A stretch of 64,000 bases of DNA from Streptomyces violaceoruber (GCF_033406955.1 NZ_CP137734.1:2976001-3040000); one strand, 5' to 3'. Numbered from the stretch's first letter, positions 56,311 through 64,000 are shown. Notes: generated by a model from the letters alone, not told the origin. Program-made: numbers and translations.

Positions 56311-57300
56311 TCAGGGGACGAGCACGACCCGGCCCAGCTGGGCCCTGGCCTCGACGACGGCGTGCGCCTCGGCCGCCCGCTCCAGCGGCAGCCGGGCGTG
56401 CACCGCGGACGTGACCTGTCCTTCGGCCAGCAGTCGGGTGAGTTCGGCGACGCCCGCCTCGTACTCCTGCGGGCGGCCACCGCGCCAGGCCGACAGGGCG
56501 AAGCCGGTGACGTACTTGATGCCGATGAGGTCCATCACCGACACCTTCGGGATCGCCAGCTCGCCGCCGGACGAGCCGTAGAACACCAGCCGGCCGCCCG
56601 GAGCGAGCAGACCGACTCCCTGCTCCAGGACCTCGGCGCCGATGCCGTCCAGGATCAGGTCGGGGCCACGCCCCCCGGTGAGTTCCCGGACCTCGTCGGC
56701 CCAGTGCGCGGAGCGGTGGTCGACGACGGCGTCGGCGCCCGTCGCGCGGGCGAACTCGCGTTTGGCGGCCGCGCCCGCGGTGCCGATGATCAGGCCGGCG
56801 CCGGCCGCCCGGGCGAGCTGGACCGCGATGTGACCCACCCCGCCGGCCGCCGCGTGGATCAGCACCGTCTCGCCCTTGCGCAGTCGTCCGGTCCGCAGGA
56901 TGCCGAGGGCGATCAGTCCGGTGCCCGGGAGGACCGCGGCCTCGGCGGCGTCCAGCTCCTCGGGCACGGGTACGACGGTGACGGCGTCGACGACGACCTG
57001 CTCGGCGTAGGCGCCGTAGAGGGTGAACGCACCGACCCGGTCTCCCGGCCGCAGGACCGTGACGCCCGGTCCCACCGCGGTGATCCTGCCGACCACGTCG
57101 CCGCCGAGGACGACGGGGAAGACGGGCCGCCACATCGGCGCGGGGAAGGCCTCGCGCCGCATCTGGGTCTGCGCGTGGCCGACGCTCACGGCGTCGACGG
57201 CGATTCTCACCTGGCCGGGGCCGGGTTCGGGGACGGGACGCTCGGCGACGTACAGCACGTCGGGGTCCCCGTACCGGTCGAACTGCACGGCACGCATCAC
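56311..57300 (-). CDS. actVI-2: ActVI-2, MDR-family enoyl reductase
   Basis: A 329-residue NADPH-dependent MDR enzyme. The motif HAAAGGVGHIAVQLARAAG (about 153-171) binds the cofactor; zinc ligands are absent. It reduces the enol/ene at C15 during pyran-ring formation and fixes the stereochemistry of (S)-DNPA-derived intermediates. The ATG overlaps the actVI-1 stop by 4 bases, which couples the ketoreductase and the enoyl reductase. Confidence 0.95.
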   Translation of the reverse strand: MMRAVQFDRYGDPDVLYVAERPVPEPGPGQVRIAVDAVSVGHAQTQMRREAFPAPMWRPVFPVVLGGDVVGRITAVGPGVTVLRPGDRVGAFTLYGAYAEQVVVDAVTVVPVPEELDAAEAAVLPGTGLIALGILRTGRLRKGETVLIHAAAGGVGHIAVQLARAAGAGLIIGTAGAAAKREFARATGADAVVDHRSAHWADEVRELTGGRGPDLILDGIGAEVLEQGVGLLAPGGRLVFYGSSGGELAIPKVSVMDLIGIKYVTGFALSAWRGGRPQEYEAGVAELTRLLAEGQVTSAVHARLPLERAAEAHAVVEARAQLGRVVLVP

Positions 57301-58220
57301 TTGGTCTCCTCCTGGGGCTGCTCGGTCCGCTCCAGGGCGGCCAGTACGGCAAGGTGCCGGTCGTCACGGTCCCGGACCAGTTCGGCGTAGGGCCGGTGTC
57401 CGTAGGCGGCTTCGGTCTGTGCGACCAGAGCCTCGACGGCCTGCGGGGTGAGGGCGGGCTGTCCGAGCCCACGCCAGCCCTGTTCGAGGCCGCTGCCGAG
57501 GTGCTCGAGCCACTTGCGCAGGCCGCCGGGACCGCCGCCCAGGTGGAACGCGTGGAACGGCCCGATGGTGGACCAGCGCAGGCCGATCGAGTCGGTGACG
57601 ATCCGGTCGAGCTCCTCGACGGTCACCACGCCTTCGAGGACGAGGTGGATGCTCTCGCGCAGCAGCGCCGACTGCAGCCGGTTGGCCGCGAAGCCGGGCA
57701 GCGCCCTGCGCACCACGACGGGGGTCCGCCCGACCGACGCCAGGAAGGCCAGTGTCCGTTCGACGGCCTCCGGGTCGGTGCGCTCGCCGCGGACCACCTC
57801 GACCAGCGGAACGATGTGCGGTGGGTTGAACGGATGCGCGACGACCAGCCGGCCCGGTCCCGGCATGTCCCGACTCAGCTCGTCGGGAAGCAGCTTCGAC
57901 GTCGAGGACAGCACGAGGGCGTGGTCCGGGGCGGCCGCGCCGATCTCTGCGAACAACCGCTGCTTGAGCGGCAGGTCGTCGGGGGCGTTCTCGGAGACGA
58001 CGTCCGCCCCGGCCACCGCCCGGCCGACGTCCGGCTCGTACTCGATGCGCGCCGCCAGCTCGTCCACCCGCCCCGGGGAGAACAGCTCGAGCGCCTCGTG
58101 CACGACGCGCCGGACGTCGGGCCGACGGCTGTTGACGCGTACGGTCAGCCCGCGGGCGCTGAACAGGTTGATCCATCCCAGGCCGATCGTGCCCGCCCCG
58201 ATCACTGTCACGGTGCTCAT
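57297..58220 (-). CDS. actVI-1: ActVI-1, stereospecific ketoreductase (3-hydroxyacyl-CoA dehydrogenase type)
   Basis: A 307-residue dehydrogenase of the 3-hydroxyacyl-CoA family. The NAD(P) motif GAGTIGLGW lies at residues 8-16, followed by NSRRP at the end of strand 2, which suggests NADPH. The catalytic His is in AHPFNPPHIVPL, and the C-terminal helical domain has FAANRLQSALLRE. It reduces the C3 keto group and sets the 3S configuration of the pyran ring. It is divergent from actVI-A across 73 bases that hold ActII-4-type repeats. Confidence 0.96.
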   Translation of the reverse strand: MSTVTVIGAGTIGLGWINLFSARGLTVRVNSRRPDVRRVVHEALELFSPGRVDELAARIEYEPDVGRAVAGADVVSENAPDDLPLKQRLFAEIGAAAPDHALVLSSTSKLLPDELSRDMPGPGRLVVAHPFNPPHIVPLVEVVRGERTDPEAVERTLAFLASVGRTPVVVRRALPGFAANRLQSALLRESIHLVLEGVVTVEELDRIVTDSIGLRWSTIGPFHAFHLGGGPGGLRKWLEHLGSGLEQGWRGLGQPALTPQAVEALVAQTEAAYGHRPYAELVRDRDDRHLAVLAALERTEQPQEETK

Positions 58221-58244
58221 GGCGACGAGCCTGGCAGCGCCCAC

Positions 58245-58271
58245 TCGAACCCGGCTCGAGGGAACTTCGAG
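58245..58271. promoter_or_regulatory. ActII-4 (SARP) binding repeats, actVI-1/actVI-A gap
   Basis: TCGAA (58245-58249), TCGAG (58256-58260) and TCGAG (58267-58271) lie exactly 11 bases apart, placing them on one face of the helix. ActII-4 is known to bind this gap. These repeats probably activate the long actVI-actVA operon and perhaps actVI-A. Confidence 0.85.
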
Positions 58272-58293
58272 GCCACCGGGCGACCGTGGCCGT

Positions 58294-58734
58294 ATGACCA
58301 TCACCGCGCTTCCCACCGGCCTGTACGCCGAGGTCCTGTCGTTCTACGGCCACCAGATGCAGAAGCTGGACGGCCGTGACTTCGCCGGCTACGCCGCGAC
58401 CTTCACCGAGGACGGCGAGTTCAAGCACTCGCCCTCGCTGCCCGCCGCCCACACCCGTGCCGGGATCACCGCCGTCCTGGAGGACTTCCACCGCAAGTTC
58501 GACGCCCGCAAAATCCAGCGCAGGCACTGGTTCGACCACACGGCGCTGAGCCAGGCGTCCGACGGCTCGATCACGGCGACCAGCTACTGCCTGGTGCTCA
58601 CCGTCCACGCCGACGTCAAGGCGCCGGAGTTCGGGCCGAGTTGCCTCGTACACGACGTCCTGGTCCGGGGGGCGGACGGCGAGTTGCTGCTGCGCTCCCG
58701 CCACGTCACCCATGACCACGTCTTCCCGGCCTGA
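58294..58734 (+). CDS. actVI-A: ActVI-A, NTF2/SnoaL-like protein
   Basis: A 146-residue protein with the cone-shaped NTF2-like fold pattern: an N-terminal helix with YGHQMQKLDGRDFAGYAATF, then HWFDHTAL and HVTHDHVF segments in the sheet. Such proteins act as cyclases, hydroxylation partners or ring-modifying enzymes in polyketide pathways; for ActVI-A an accessory role in pyran-ring formation is reported or assumed. There is no Shine-Dalgarno before the ATG, so the transcript may be leaderless. Divergent from actVI-1, it marks the edge of the cluster. Confidence 0.92.
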   Translation: MTITALPTGLYAEVLSFYGHQMQKLDGRDFAGYAATFTEDGEFKHSPSLPAAHTRAGITAVLEDFHRKFDARKIQRRHWFDHTALSQASDGSITATSYCLVLTVHADVKAPEFGPSCLVHDVLVRGADGELLLRSRHVTHDHVFPA

Positions 58735-58924
58735 CGCGCACCCTCGCCCTCGCGCCGGCCTCGCCGCCCCCGACTGCGCGGGCGGCACCGGCCATTGACA
58801 GCGGTGATCCGGTGAACGGACGCTGACAGCGGCACGACGCGCCTCGCACACCACAGGCAGCACAGGCGCGAAAAGCAGCACAGGTACCCACGGGTACCCA
58901 CGGGCACCGTCGGAAGGAGACGGC

Positions 58925-58957
58925 ATGGCGGACGAGAGCGGCAACGGCGGAGCCTGA
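58925..58957 (+). other. 10-codon leader ORF before the M14 peptidase gene
   Basis: An ATG at 58925 has GAAGGAG about 5 bases upstream and is followed by nine codons (MADESGNGGA) and TGA. The M14 gene starts 13 bases later in another frame and lacks its own good ribosome site. A translated leader that couples to the peptidase gene is plausible; a sequencing frameshift that truncates a longer start is the alternative. Confidence 0.4.
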
Positions 58958-58970
58958 CCGGACACGCCCG

Positions 58971-60275
58971 ATGAACCGATACCCCACGGTCGCGGAGGTC
59001 ACCGAGTCGGCGCGACGGCTGGTCTCCCGTTTCCCGGGCACCGGCCGCCTGTGTCGTGTCGGCACGTCCCGGGCGGGCCGGCCGCTCCTGATGCTGTCGG
59101 TGGGCCACGGACCCCGGCACGTCCTGGTGGTGGCCCGGCCGCACCCGGACGAGCCGGTGGGCGGCGCGACGGCACTGGCGCTGGCGGAGCTGGTCGCAGG
59201 CGGCGACCGGCGCTCCCCGGCGACCGACCCCGAGGCCGTCACCTGGGACATCGTCCTGTGCCTCGACCCGGACGGCGCCGCGCTGAGCGAGGGCATCGAG
59301 ACCGCGACGGCCGGCCCCGCCCCGTCCCTGGCGTCGTACTACCGTGCCGCCTTCCGCCCGGTCGCCGCGGAGCAGCCGGAGTGGGCCCCGATCGTCGGCC
59401 GGCCACTCCCGGAGAGCCGTGCCCTGTTCGACGTGATCGACGACCTGCGCCCCGTCCTCCAGTGCTCCCTGCACAACGTCGACGCGGGCGGCACCTGGGC
59501 CCAGCTGACCCGCGACCTCCCCGGACTCGCCGCCCCCTTCGCGGCGTCCGCCGCCGCCCTGGGGGTCCCGGTCCAGCACGGCACGTACGACGCCCTGTAC
59601 TGGGAGAATCCGGCCCCCGGCATCCATGTCCTGCCGCCGCCGGGCAGCACCGCGCGGCCGGCGGCCGGGTCCGAGGACATCGGCCTGTCCACCTGGTGCG
59701 CGCCCCAGCGGTACGGCGGTGCCACGGCGATCGTCGAGGTACCGCTGTGGGCCACCGCCCCGGCGGACGACCCGACCCCGCACGCGGACCCCGCCCGGGC
59801 CCTGCGCGCGCTGTCCGGGCTGGTGCGGGAGGGCGGCCGGCAGGTGACCGCCGTGTTCGAGAGGGCCCGCGGCCTCCTGCCGGCACCCGAGGACAGCCCA
59901 CCCGTACGCGTACTGGAGTGGATGGCCGAGGACCTGTACGACCTGGTGGCCGACTCCTGGGGGCCCCTGGTCCGGCAGGCGGAGGCGGGACCGCGCACCG
60001 ACGGCTCACCCGCGTTGACGACGGCGGGGATCGGCGCCCTGGAGGTCGTCGCGCGCCGTCAGCCGCTGCGCGCGGCGGGACTCCTGCTGCGGCTGCTGCA
60101 CGCGGCCGACGCCCCGGCCGCCGCCGGGCTCCACCACGAGCTGGACGCCCTCTTCACCGCCTGGTGCACGGACTTCGAGACGTCCCTGCGGCTGCGCTGG
60201 GTCCCCGTGCCCGCCCAGGTGGAACTCCAGGCCCGCACGGTCGTGGCGGCGGCGGAGTGCGCGCTGACACCCTGA
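58971..60275 (+). CDS. M14 family zinc carboxypeptidase-like protein
   Basis: A 434-residue cytoplasmic-type protein. The zinc motif HxxE is present as RPHPDEP (His58, Glu61), and the third ligand is the His in CSLHNVD (about 168). The general base Glu near IVEVPLW (about 258) fits the M14 fold. A C-terminal helical extension (about 300-430) is outside the usual catalytic domain. The substrate is unknown. The gene is outside the act regulon by appearance, 236 bases after actVI-A, and converges on an MDR gene. Confidence 0.82.
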   Translation: MNRYPTVAEVTESARRLVSRFPGTGRLCRVGTSRAGRPLLMLSVGHGPRHVLVVARPHPDEPVGGATALALAELVAGGDRRSPATDPEAVTWDIVLCLDPDGAALSEGIETATAGPAPSLASYYRAAFRPVAAEQPEWAPIVGRPLPESRALFDVIDDLRPVLQCSLHNVDAGGTWAQLTRDLPGLAAPFAASAAALGVPVQHGTYDALYWENPAPGIHVLPPPGSTARPAAGSEDIGLSTWCAPQRYGGATAIVEVPLWATAPADDPTPHADPARALRALSGLVREGGRQVTAVFERARGLLPAPEDSPPVRVLEWMAEDLYDLVADSWGPLVRQAEAGPRTDGSPALTTAGIGALEVVARRQPLRAAGLLLRLLHAADAPAAAGLHHELDALFTAWCTDFETSLRLRWVPVPAQVELQARTVVAAAECALTP

Positions 60276-60315
60276 CGCGCTGCCGCGCCGAACCTGGGGA
60301 TCGGCCGACCGTGAG

Positions 60316-61272
60316 CTAGGGAAGCCGCAGGTCGACGACGTACTTGCCGCGGACGCCGCCGGCTTCGAGCCGCTGGTGGACCGCCGCTATGTCCCGCATG
60401 GGGAAGACGGTGTCGACCACCGGCCGGATCGTGCCCGCCTCGACGGCCCGGGTGAGTTCGGCGATCCGGTCGGCCGAGGGGTTGTTGCTGAACATCTTGA
60501 CGCGCCGGGGAGTGGCGGCCGCCCGCAGGGCGATGCCGAGCATGGAGGAGACGACGCGGTCCGAGTCGAAGGAGAGGGCGACCAGACGTCCGCCGCGGGC
60601 CAGCCGCTTCCGATAGGCACCCAGGTCGGTGCCGACGACGTCCACGATCACGTCGAACCGGTCGAGGTCTTCGGGCCGGGTCGTGCGGTAGTCCACGGCC
60701 TCGTCCGCCCCCAGCCGGGTGATCCAGTCGAGGTTGCGGGCGGCGGCGAGGGCGGTGACGTGCGCGCCCAGCGCCTTGCCCAGCTGCACGGCGACGCTGC
60801 CGACGCCGCCGGTGGCGCCGCGGACCAGGAGCCGTTCCCCGGGCTGGAGTCGCGCCTTGCCGCTCAGGGCCGTCATCGCGGTGGTGCCCACCACCGGCAG
60901 GGCGGCGGCTTCGAGCAGGTCCAGGTTCTTCGGAGCCCGGGCCAGCCGCTGCTCGGGCACGGCGACGTAGTCGGCGATCGCCCCGAAGGTGAGGTGCGGC
61001 ATCAGCCCCCACACCGCGTCCCCCACGCTCCAGGCGCGTACGCCGCTGCCGAGGGCCGCGACCCGGCCGGCGAAGTCGCTGCCCAGGCCGCGGGGGAAGC
61101 GGACGCGGGTCACCCGGCGCATCCTGCCCGCCCGGAAGGCGGTCTCACCGGCGTCCACGCTCGCGGCGTGCACCTCGACGAGGACTTCTCCCGGCCCGGG
61201 CCGGGGCGCGGGGACGTCGTTGACGCGCAGAACGTCGGGCGGGCCAAAACGGTCGAACTGTACGGCGCGCAT
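60316..61272 (-). CDS. NADP-dependent MDR oxidoreductase (quinone reductase type)
   Basis: A 318-residue medium-chain dehydrogenase of the zinc-free quinone oxidoreductase group. The GroES-like part has LGSDFAGRVAALG (about 72-84), and the cofactor motif is RGATGGVGSVAVQLGKALG (about 142-160). AGGAG precedes the ATG. It is divergent from a TetR gene across 155 bases containing GGGGTG/CACCCC boxes, so it is probably the TetR target. It resembles ActVI-2 and ActVI-4 in family but is not part of the known act set. Confidence 0.9.
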   Translation of the reverse strand: MRAVQFDRFGPPDVLRVNDVPAPRPGPGEVLVEVHAASVDAGETAFRAGRMRRVTRVRFPRGLGSDFAGRVAALGSGVRAWSVGDAVWGLMPHLTFGAIADYVAVPEQRLARAPKNLDLLEAAALPVVGTTAMTALSGKARLQPGERLLVRGATGGVGSVAVQLGKALGAHVTALAAARNLDWITRLGADEAVDYRTTRPEDLDRFDVIVDVVGTDLGAYRKRLARGGRLVALSFDSDRVVSSMLGIALRAAATPRRVKMFSNNPSADRIAELTRAVEAGTIRPVVDTVFPMRDIAAVHQRLEAGGVRGKYVVDLRLP

Positions 61273-61384
61273 GCCTTCGTCTCCTGTGTCGTGCGGCAGA
61301 AACGGGGTGCCCCTCCGCTTTTTCGAATATGGGGCCACCCCCCACTTCCTGTCAAACGACGCAGCCCGGCGGCGGTGCAAGAAT

Positions 61385-61397
61385 GGGGTGTCACCCC
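61385..61397. promoter_or_regulatory. probable TetR operator palindrome
   Basis: GGGGTGTCACCCC is a 13-base palindrome 30 bases before the TetR start. Related imperfect boxes occur at 61304-61313 (GGGGTGCCCC) and 61331-61341 (GGGGCCACCCC), all between the divergent MDR and TetR genes. Confidence 0.55.
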
Positions 61398-61427
61398 GTT
61401 TCGTCGGCGAGGAAGGAGACCACGAGT

Positions 61428-62027
61428 GTGAGCTGGGAGAACCCGGGCCCGCCCAAGCGCGCGGACGCACGCCGCAACTACGACCGGATCATCGAGGCCG
61501 CCGCGGCCGAGGTCGCCCGGCACGGTGCCGACGCCTCCCTGGAGGAGATCGCACGGCGGGCCGGCGTCGGCTCGGCCACCCTGCACCGCCACTTCCCCTC
61601 CCGGTGGGGCCTGCTCCAGGCCGTCTTCCAGGAGCGCGTGGCACAGCTGTGCGACGAGGCCCGGTCCCTGGCGGCCGAACACCCGCCGGCGACCGCTCTG
61701 ACGCGATGGCTGACGTCCCTGGCGGTCTTCGGTGCCGTCACGCGCGGCGCCGCCCGTTCCCTGTTGCCGGCGACCGGCACGAACGCGGGGGCCGCGCTGG
61801 ATTCGCGCTGTGAGCAACTGCTGACGGAGGCCGGCGCCGACCTGCTGGCCCGCGCCCAGGAAGACGGAACCGTCCGCGACGACGTGACCGCCCTCGAACT
61901 GCTCTCCCTCGCCAACGCGGTGTCCCTCGCGGCCGAGCACACCCCCGACGCCGCCCACCACGCCACCCGGCTCATGGGGATCGCCCTCGGGGGCCTGGGC
62001 GCGCCCGGGCCCCGCCCCCAGGGGTGA
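61428..62027 (+). CDS. TetR family transcriptional regulator
   Basis: A 199-residue TetR regulator. The N-terminal helix-turn-helix (about 12-60) has ASLEEIARRAGVGSATLHRHFPSRWGLL, and the helical ligand domain follows. The GTG at 61428 is preceded by AAGGAG. It is divergent from the MDR oxidoreductase gene and probably represses it, with the ligand unknown. Its stop is 7 bases from the stop of the converging esterase gene, and both stops lie in the interrupted palindrome TGACCCGCGGTCA. Confidence 0.9.
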   Translation: MSWENPGPPKRADARRNYDRIIEAAAAEVARHGADASLEEIARRAGVGSATLHRHFPSRWGLLQAVFQERVAQLCDEARSLAAEHPPATALTRWLTSLAVFGAVTRGAARSLLPATGTNAGAALDSRCEQLLTEAGADLLARAQEDGTVRDDVTALELLSLANAVSLAAEHTPDAAHHATRLMGIALGGLGAPGPRPQG

Positions 62028-62034
62028 CCCGCGG

Positions 62035-63528
62035 TCAGCTCCACACCTCCCGTTCCTTGCTGCGGGGGTCGTCGATCTGGCTCCATTCGGCGTCGATGCG
62101 CATGGTGGCCCGGCGGTCGGTGTCGTAGGGGTCCCAGCCGGGGTCGCCGGTCCGGGCGAACCGGATCCAGGTCGCGTGGACGCGGGCGGCGAGGTCGGCG
62201 GGGGCCTGCTCCGGGCCGAGCAGGGCGGCGGGGCCGTTGAGTTCGGGCCGGTCCGCGAGGTCGAAGACGAAGGGCAGTTCGACCGCGTGGGTGGCGCCGA
62301 GTTGTCCGTCCAGGGCGCGGGAGCGCCAGGCGAACTCGTAGGCGTAGGTGGCGGCCCGCGGGTGGGTGGCATGGGCGCTCGCCAGCGCGCGGCTGCCCGC
62401 GCCGAAGAGGGCGTCGGCCATGACGGCGGAGCGCAGTTCCGCGAAGGTGGCCTCGGGGCGTGACGTGCGGTAGGCCGCTACGAGCTGTGCCGGGTCGGGG
62501 TGTGCGCGTGCGGCGGCCTCGTCGACGTCGGCGGCGGTGGAGGTGGCGTACTTGCCCACCGGGACCAGGTAGAGGTTGCCCTCTTCGGTGTTGGTGCCGA
62601 CGAGGAGGTCGACGTCGGCGGCGCGGCCGGCGGCGACGGATGCGGCGGGCTGGGTGTCGAGGACCAGGCTGAAGGGGCTGAGGCCGATCAGCGGGTCGAA
62701 GTGGGTCCCGGTCCGCAGGTCGATGCCCGCGAGCCCGGACGCCGCCTCGACCAGCCGCTCGTCGGAGATGCCGGCGAACGCGTCGACGTGCGGCTCGACG
62801 CCCAGGGCCTGGGCGGCGGCCGCGGTGACGCGGGCGGCCTGCTCGGGTGTGAACGCGCCCAGGCCGCTGCCGCTCTGCACGATCGCGCGCCGGAACAGCC
62901 CGTCGGCCTCGGGGGTGGCGAGGACGCCGCCGACGACGGTCGCCCCGGCCGACTGGCCGAAGAGGGTGACGTGGTGCGGGTTCCCGCCGAAGGCGGAGAC
63001 GTTCTCCCGCACCCAGCGCAGCGCGGCGACGACGTCGAGCAGGCCGCGGTTGGCGGGCGCCCCGGGGATGTCGAGGAACCCGGCGATGCCGAGCCGGTAG
63101 TTGAGGGTGACGAGGACGACGCCGTCACGGGCGAAGGCGGAGCCGTCGTACATGGCGGACCGTGTCGATCCGGCGACGAAGCCGCCGCCGTGCACGAAGA
63201 CCATGACCGGCAGGTCGCCGGCCCCGGTGGCGGGCGTGAAGACGTTGACGGTGAGGTAGTCCTCGCCGCGGCTCCAGCCGGTGCCGAAGTAGGGGGCCAT
63301 GTCGATGCTGCCGAGCCTGCGCTCGGACTGCGGCGCGTTGGGTCCGGGGACTGTGGCGTCCCGTACGCCGTCCCACGGCTCGTGCGGCCTGGGGGGCGCG
63401 AACCGGCCGGCGCCCAAGGGCGGGGCGGCGTACGGGATGTTGAGGAAGGCGGCGGTGCCGTCCTCCTGGCGCAGGCCGCGGACGGCGCCCTGCGCGGTGG
63501 TCACGACGGGCTCGGGGTGGTGGTTCAT
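62035..63528 (-). CDS. type B carboxylesterase
   Basis: A 497-residue alpha/beta-hydrolase of the carboxylesterase type B family. The nucleophile Ser is in LFGQSAGATVVG (about 189), the oxyanion hole in FVHGGGF (about 111-117), and the family motif EDYLTVNVF (about 89-97) is present. The acid is probably in the NTEEGN segment (about 307-312) and the His in GATHAVELPFVF (about 397). There is no signal peptide. The ATG at 63528 has AAAGGA upstream. It follows, on the same strand and after 22 bases, an MBL-fold gene that may be co-transcribed. Confidence 0.92.
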   Translation of the reverse strand: MNHHPEPVVTTAQGAVRGLRQEDGTAAFLNIPYAAPPLGAGRFAPPRPHEPWDGVRDATVPGPNAPQSERRLGSIDMAPYFGTGWSRGEDYLTVNVFTPATGAGDLPVMVFVHGGGFVAGSTRSAMYDGSAFARDGVVLVTLNYRLGIAGFLDIPGAPANRGLLDVVAALRWVRENVSAFGGNPHHVTLFGQSAGATVVGGVLATPEADGLFRRAIVQSGSGLGAFTPEQAARVTAAAAQALGVEPHVDAFAGISDERLVEAASGLAGIDLRTGTHFDPLIGLSPFSLVLDTQPAASVAAGRAADVDLLVGTNTEEGNLYLVPVGKYATSTAADVDEAAARAHPDPAQLVAAYRTSRPEATFAELRSAVMADALFGAGSRALASAHATHPRAATYAYEFAWRSRALDGQLGATHAVELPFVFDLADRPELNGPAALLGPEQAPADLAARVHATWIRFARTGDPGWDPYDTDRRATMRIDAEWSQIDDPRSKEREVWS

Positions 63529-63550
63529 CACGCGTGTCCTTTTGCGGGCC

Positions 63551-64000
63551 TCAGACCGACGGGGTGTACGGGGTGAAGGGCGCCCAGCCCTTGACGGCGA
63601 ACTTGCCGCCCTCGCGGACGACTTCGGCAGCGCCGTGGCCGCCCAGGTGCGCGGGGAAGACGAGGGCGTTGCTGTCCACCGCCGAGCCCAGGAGCCGGCG
63701 GCGGGTGGCACGGGCCTCGGCGGGGTCCTCGCAGAAGCAGCTGTTGGCGTCGGGCTCGTGGATCTGGATCGGGCTGTGCATCAGGTCGCCGACGAACAGG
63801 GCCCGGTCGGAGCCGGACTCCAGCCGCAGCACCGACGAGCCGGGGGTGTGGCCGGGTGCGAGCTCGAGGCGCAGGTTGGAGTCGATGCGGTGGCCGTCCT
63901 CCCACAGCCGGGTGAGACCGGCCTCGTGCACGGGGGCGACGCTGTCCTCGAAGACGTTCTGGTTGCCGCGGCCGAGCAGGGTCTTGATCTCGTTGGCCGG
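63551..64000 (-). CDS. MBL-fold metallohydrolase, C-terminal part (cut by window end)
   Basis: About 150 C-terminal residues of a metallo-beta-lactamase-fold protein; the frame is open to the last base of the window, so the N-terminus with HxHxDH is missing. The visible LAPGHTPGSSVLRL and FVGDLMHSPIQI segments hold the later metal ligands, and HLGGHG near the end is the last His. Similar proteins are lactonases or sulphatase/hydrolase-type enzymes. It reads in the same direction as the carboxylesterase gene, 22 bases before it. Confidence 0.85.
   Translation of the reverse strand, partial: PANEIKTLLGRGNQNVFEDSVAPVHEAGLTRLWEDGHRIDSNLRLELAPGHTPGSSVLRLESGSDRALFVGDLMHSPIQIHEPDANSCFCEDPAEARATRRRLLGSAVDSNALVFPAHLGGHGAAEVVREGGKFAVKGWAPFTPYTPSV

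Noticed and set aside
53048..57472. A 1474-residue minus-strand frame that seems to fuse actVA-1 with upstream genes
   Set aside because: Only the last 533 residues have protein-like character. The rest runs in the wrong frame through actVI-4, actVI-3 and actVI-2. The GTG at 54649 with its GTGA overlap is the real start.
37464..58734. The idea that this is a new benzoisochromanequinone cluster
   Set aside because: Gene content, order, orientation, TTA codons and recalled protein sequences all agree with the known actinorhodin cluster.

Overview
The window is very high-GC actinobacterial DNA and carries the complete actinorhodin (act) type II polyketide cluster together with the bldK oligopeptide-permease locus. 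As far as I can recall the reference proteins, the ACP, both ketosynthase subunits, the ActIII ketoreductase and ActII-4 match Streptomyces coelicolor A3(2) over their whole lengths, and the gene order is the known one. I therefore read this as the S. coelicolor / S. lividans / S. violaceoruber lineage, shown in reverse of the usual SCO numbering (roughly SCO5125 at base 1 down to the mid SCO5060s at base 64000). Strain identity cannot be settled without an alignment.

Layout. 1-800: end of a DUF5753 regulator, its DUF397 partner, and a small membrane protein. 987-3110: an S9 dipeptidyl-peptidase. 3243-8838 (minus): an oligopeptide ABC importer operon (binding protein, two permeases, two ATPases). 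9044-15325 (minus): bldKA-E, a second importer needed for aerial growth signalling. 16232-20542 (minus): the ribosome-associated GTPase TypA/BipA and a third peptide-binding-type lipoprotein. 20865-24807 (plus): a coiled-coil mini-protein and a three-gene succinate dehydrogenase/fumarate reductase-type operon. 24804-37445: mixed housekeeping and regulatory genes, including a GH18-like protein, a PAS-GAF-SpoIIE-HATPase phosphatase, a stand-alone HATPase, a Nudix hydrolase, a SPOR protein, GntR, LysR/SDR and XRE-cupin regulators, a methyltransferase and a DinB-like protein.

37464-58734: the act cluster. The order is actVB-actIV-actVII-actI(3,2,1) (minus), actIII (plus), actII-4, actII-3, actII-2 (minus), actII-1 (plus), actVA-6 to actVA-1 and actVI-4 to actVI-1 (minus), then actVI-A (plus). 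The minimal PKS (KS, CLF, ACP) makes an octaketide. ActIII, ActVII and ActIV reduce, aromatise and cyclise it. ActVI enzymes build the pyran ring, ActVA-6 and ActVA-5/ActVB oxidise it, and ActVA-4 is associated with dimerisation. ActII-1 (ActR) controls the ActII-2/ActII-3 exporters through a palindrome, and ActII-4 is the SARP activator, with TCGAG-type repeats visible in front of actIII/actI and actVI-1/actVI-A. TTA codons in actII-4 and actII-2 put the pathway under bldA control.

58971-64000: an M14 peptidase, an MDR oxidoreductase divergent from a TetR regulator, a type B carboxylesterase, and the C-terminal part of a metallo-beta-lactamase-fold protein cut by the window edge.

No tRNA, rRNA, CRISPR, insertion sequence, integrase or attachment site was seen. 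The chief cluster is well described. The less-explained material is a 40-codon ORF upstream of bldKA that resembles the start of a binding-protein gene, a G24/C17 homopolymer palindrome, very long perfect hairpins inside act, and several short tandem repeats.
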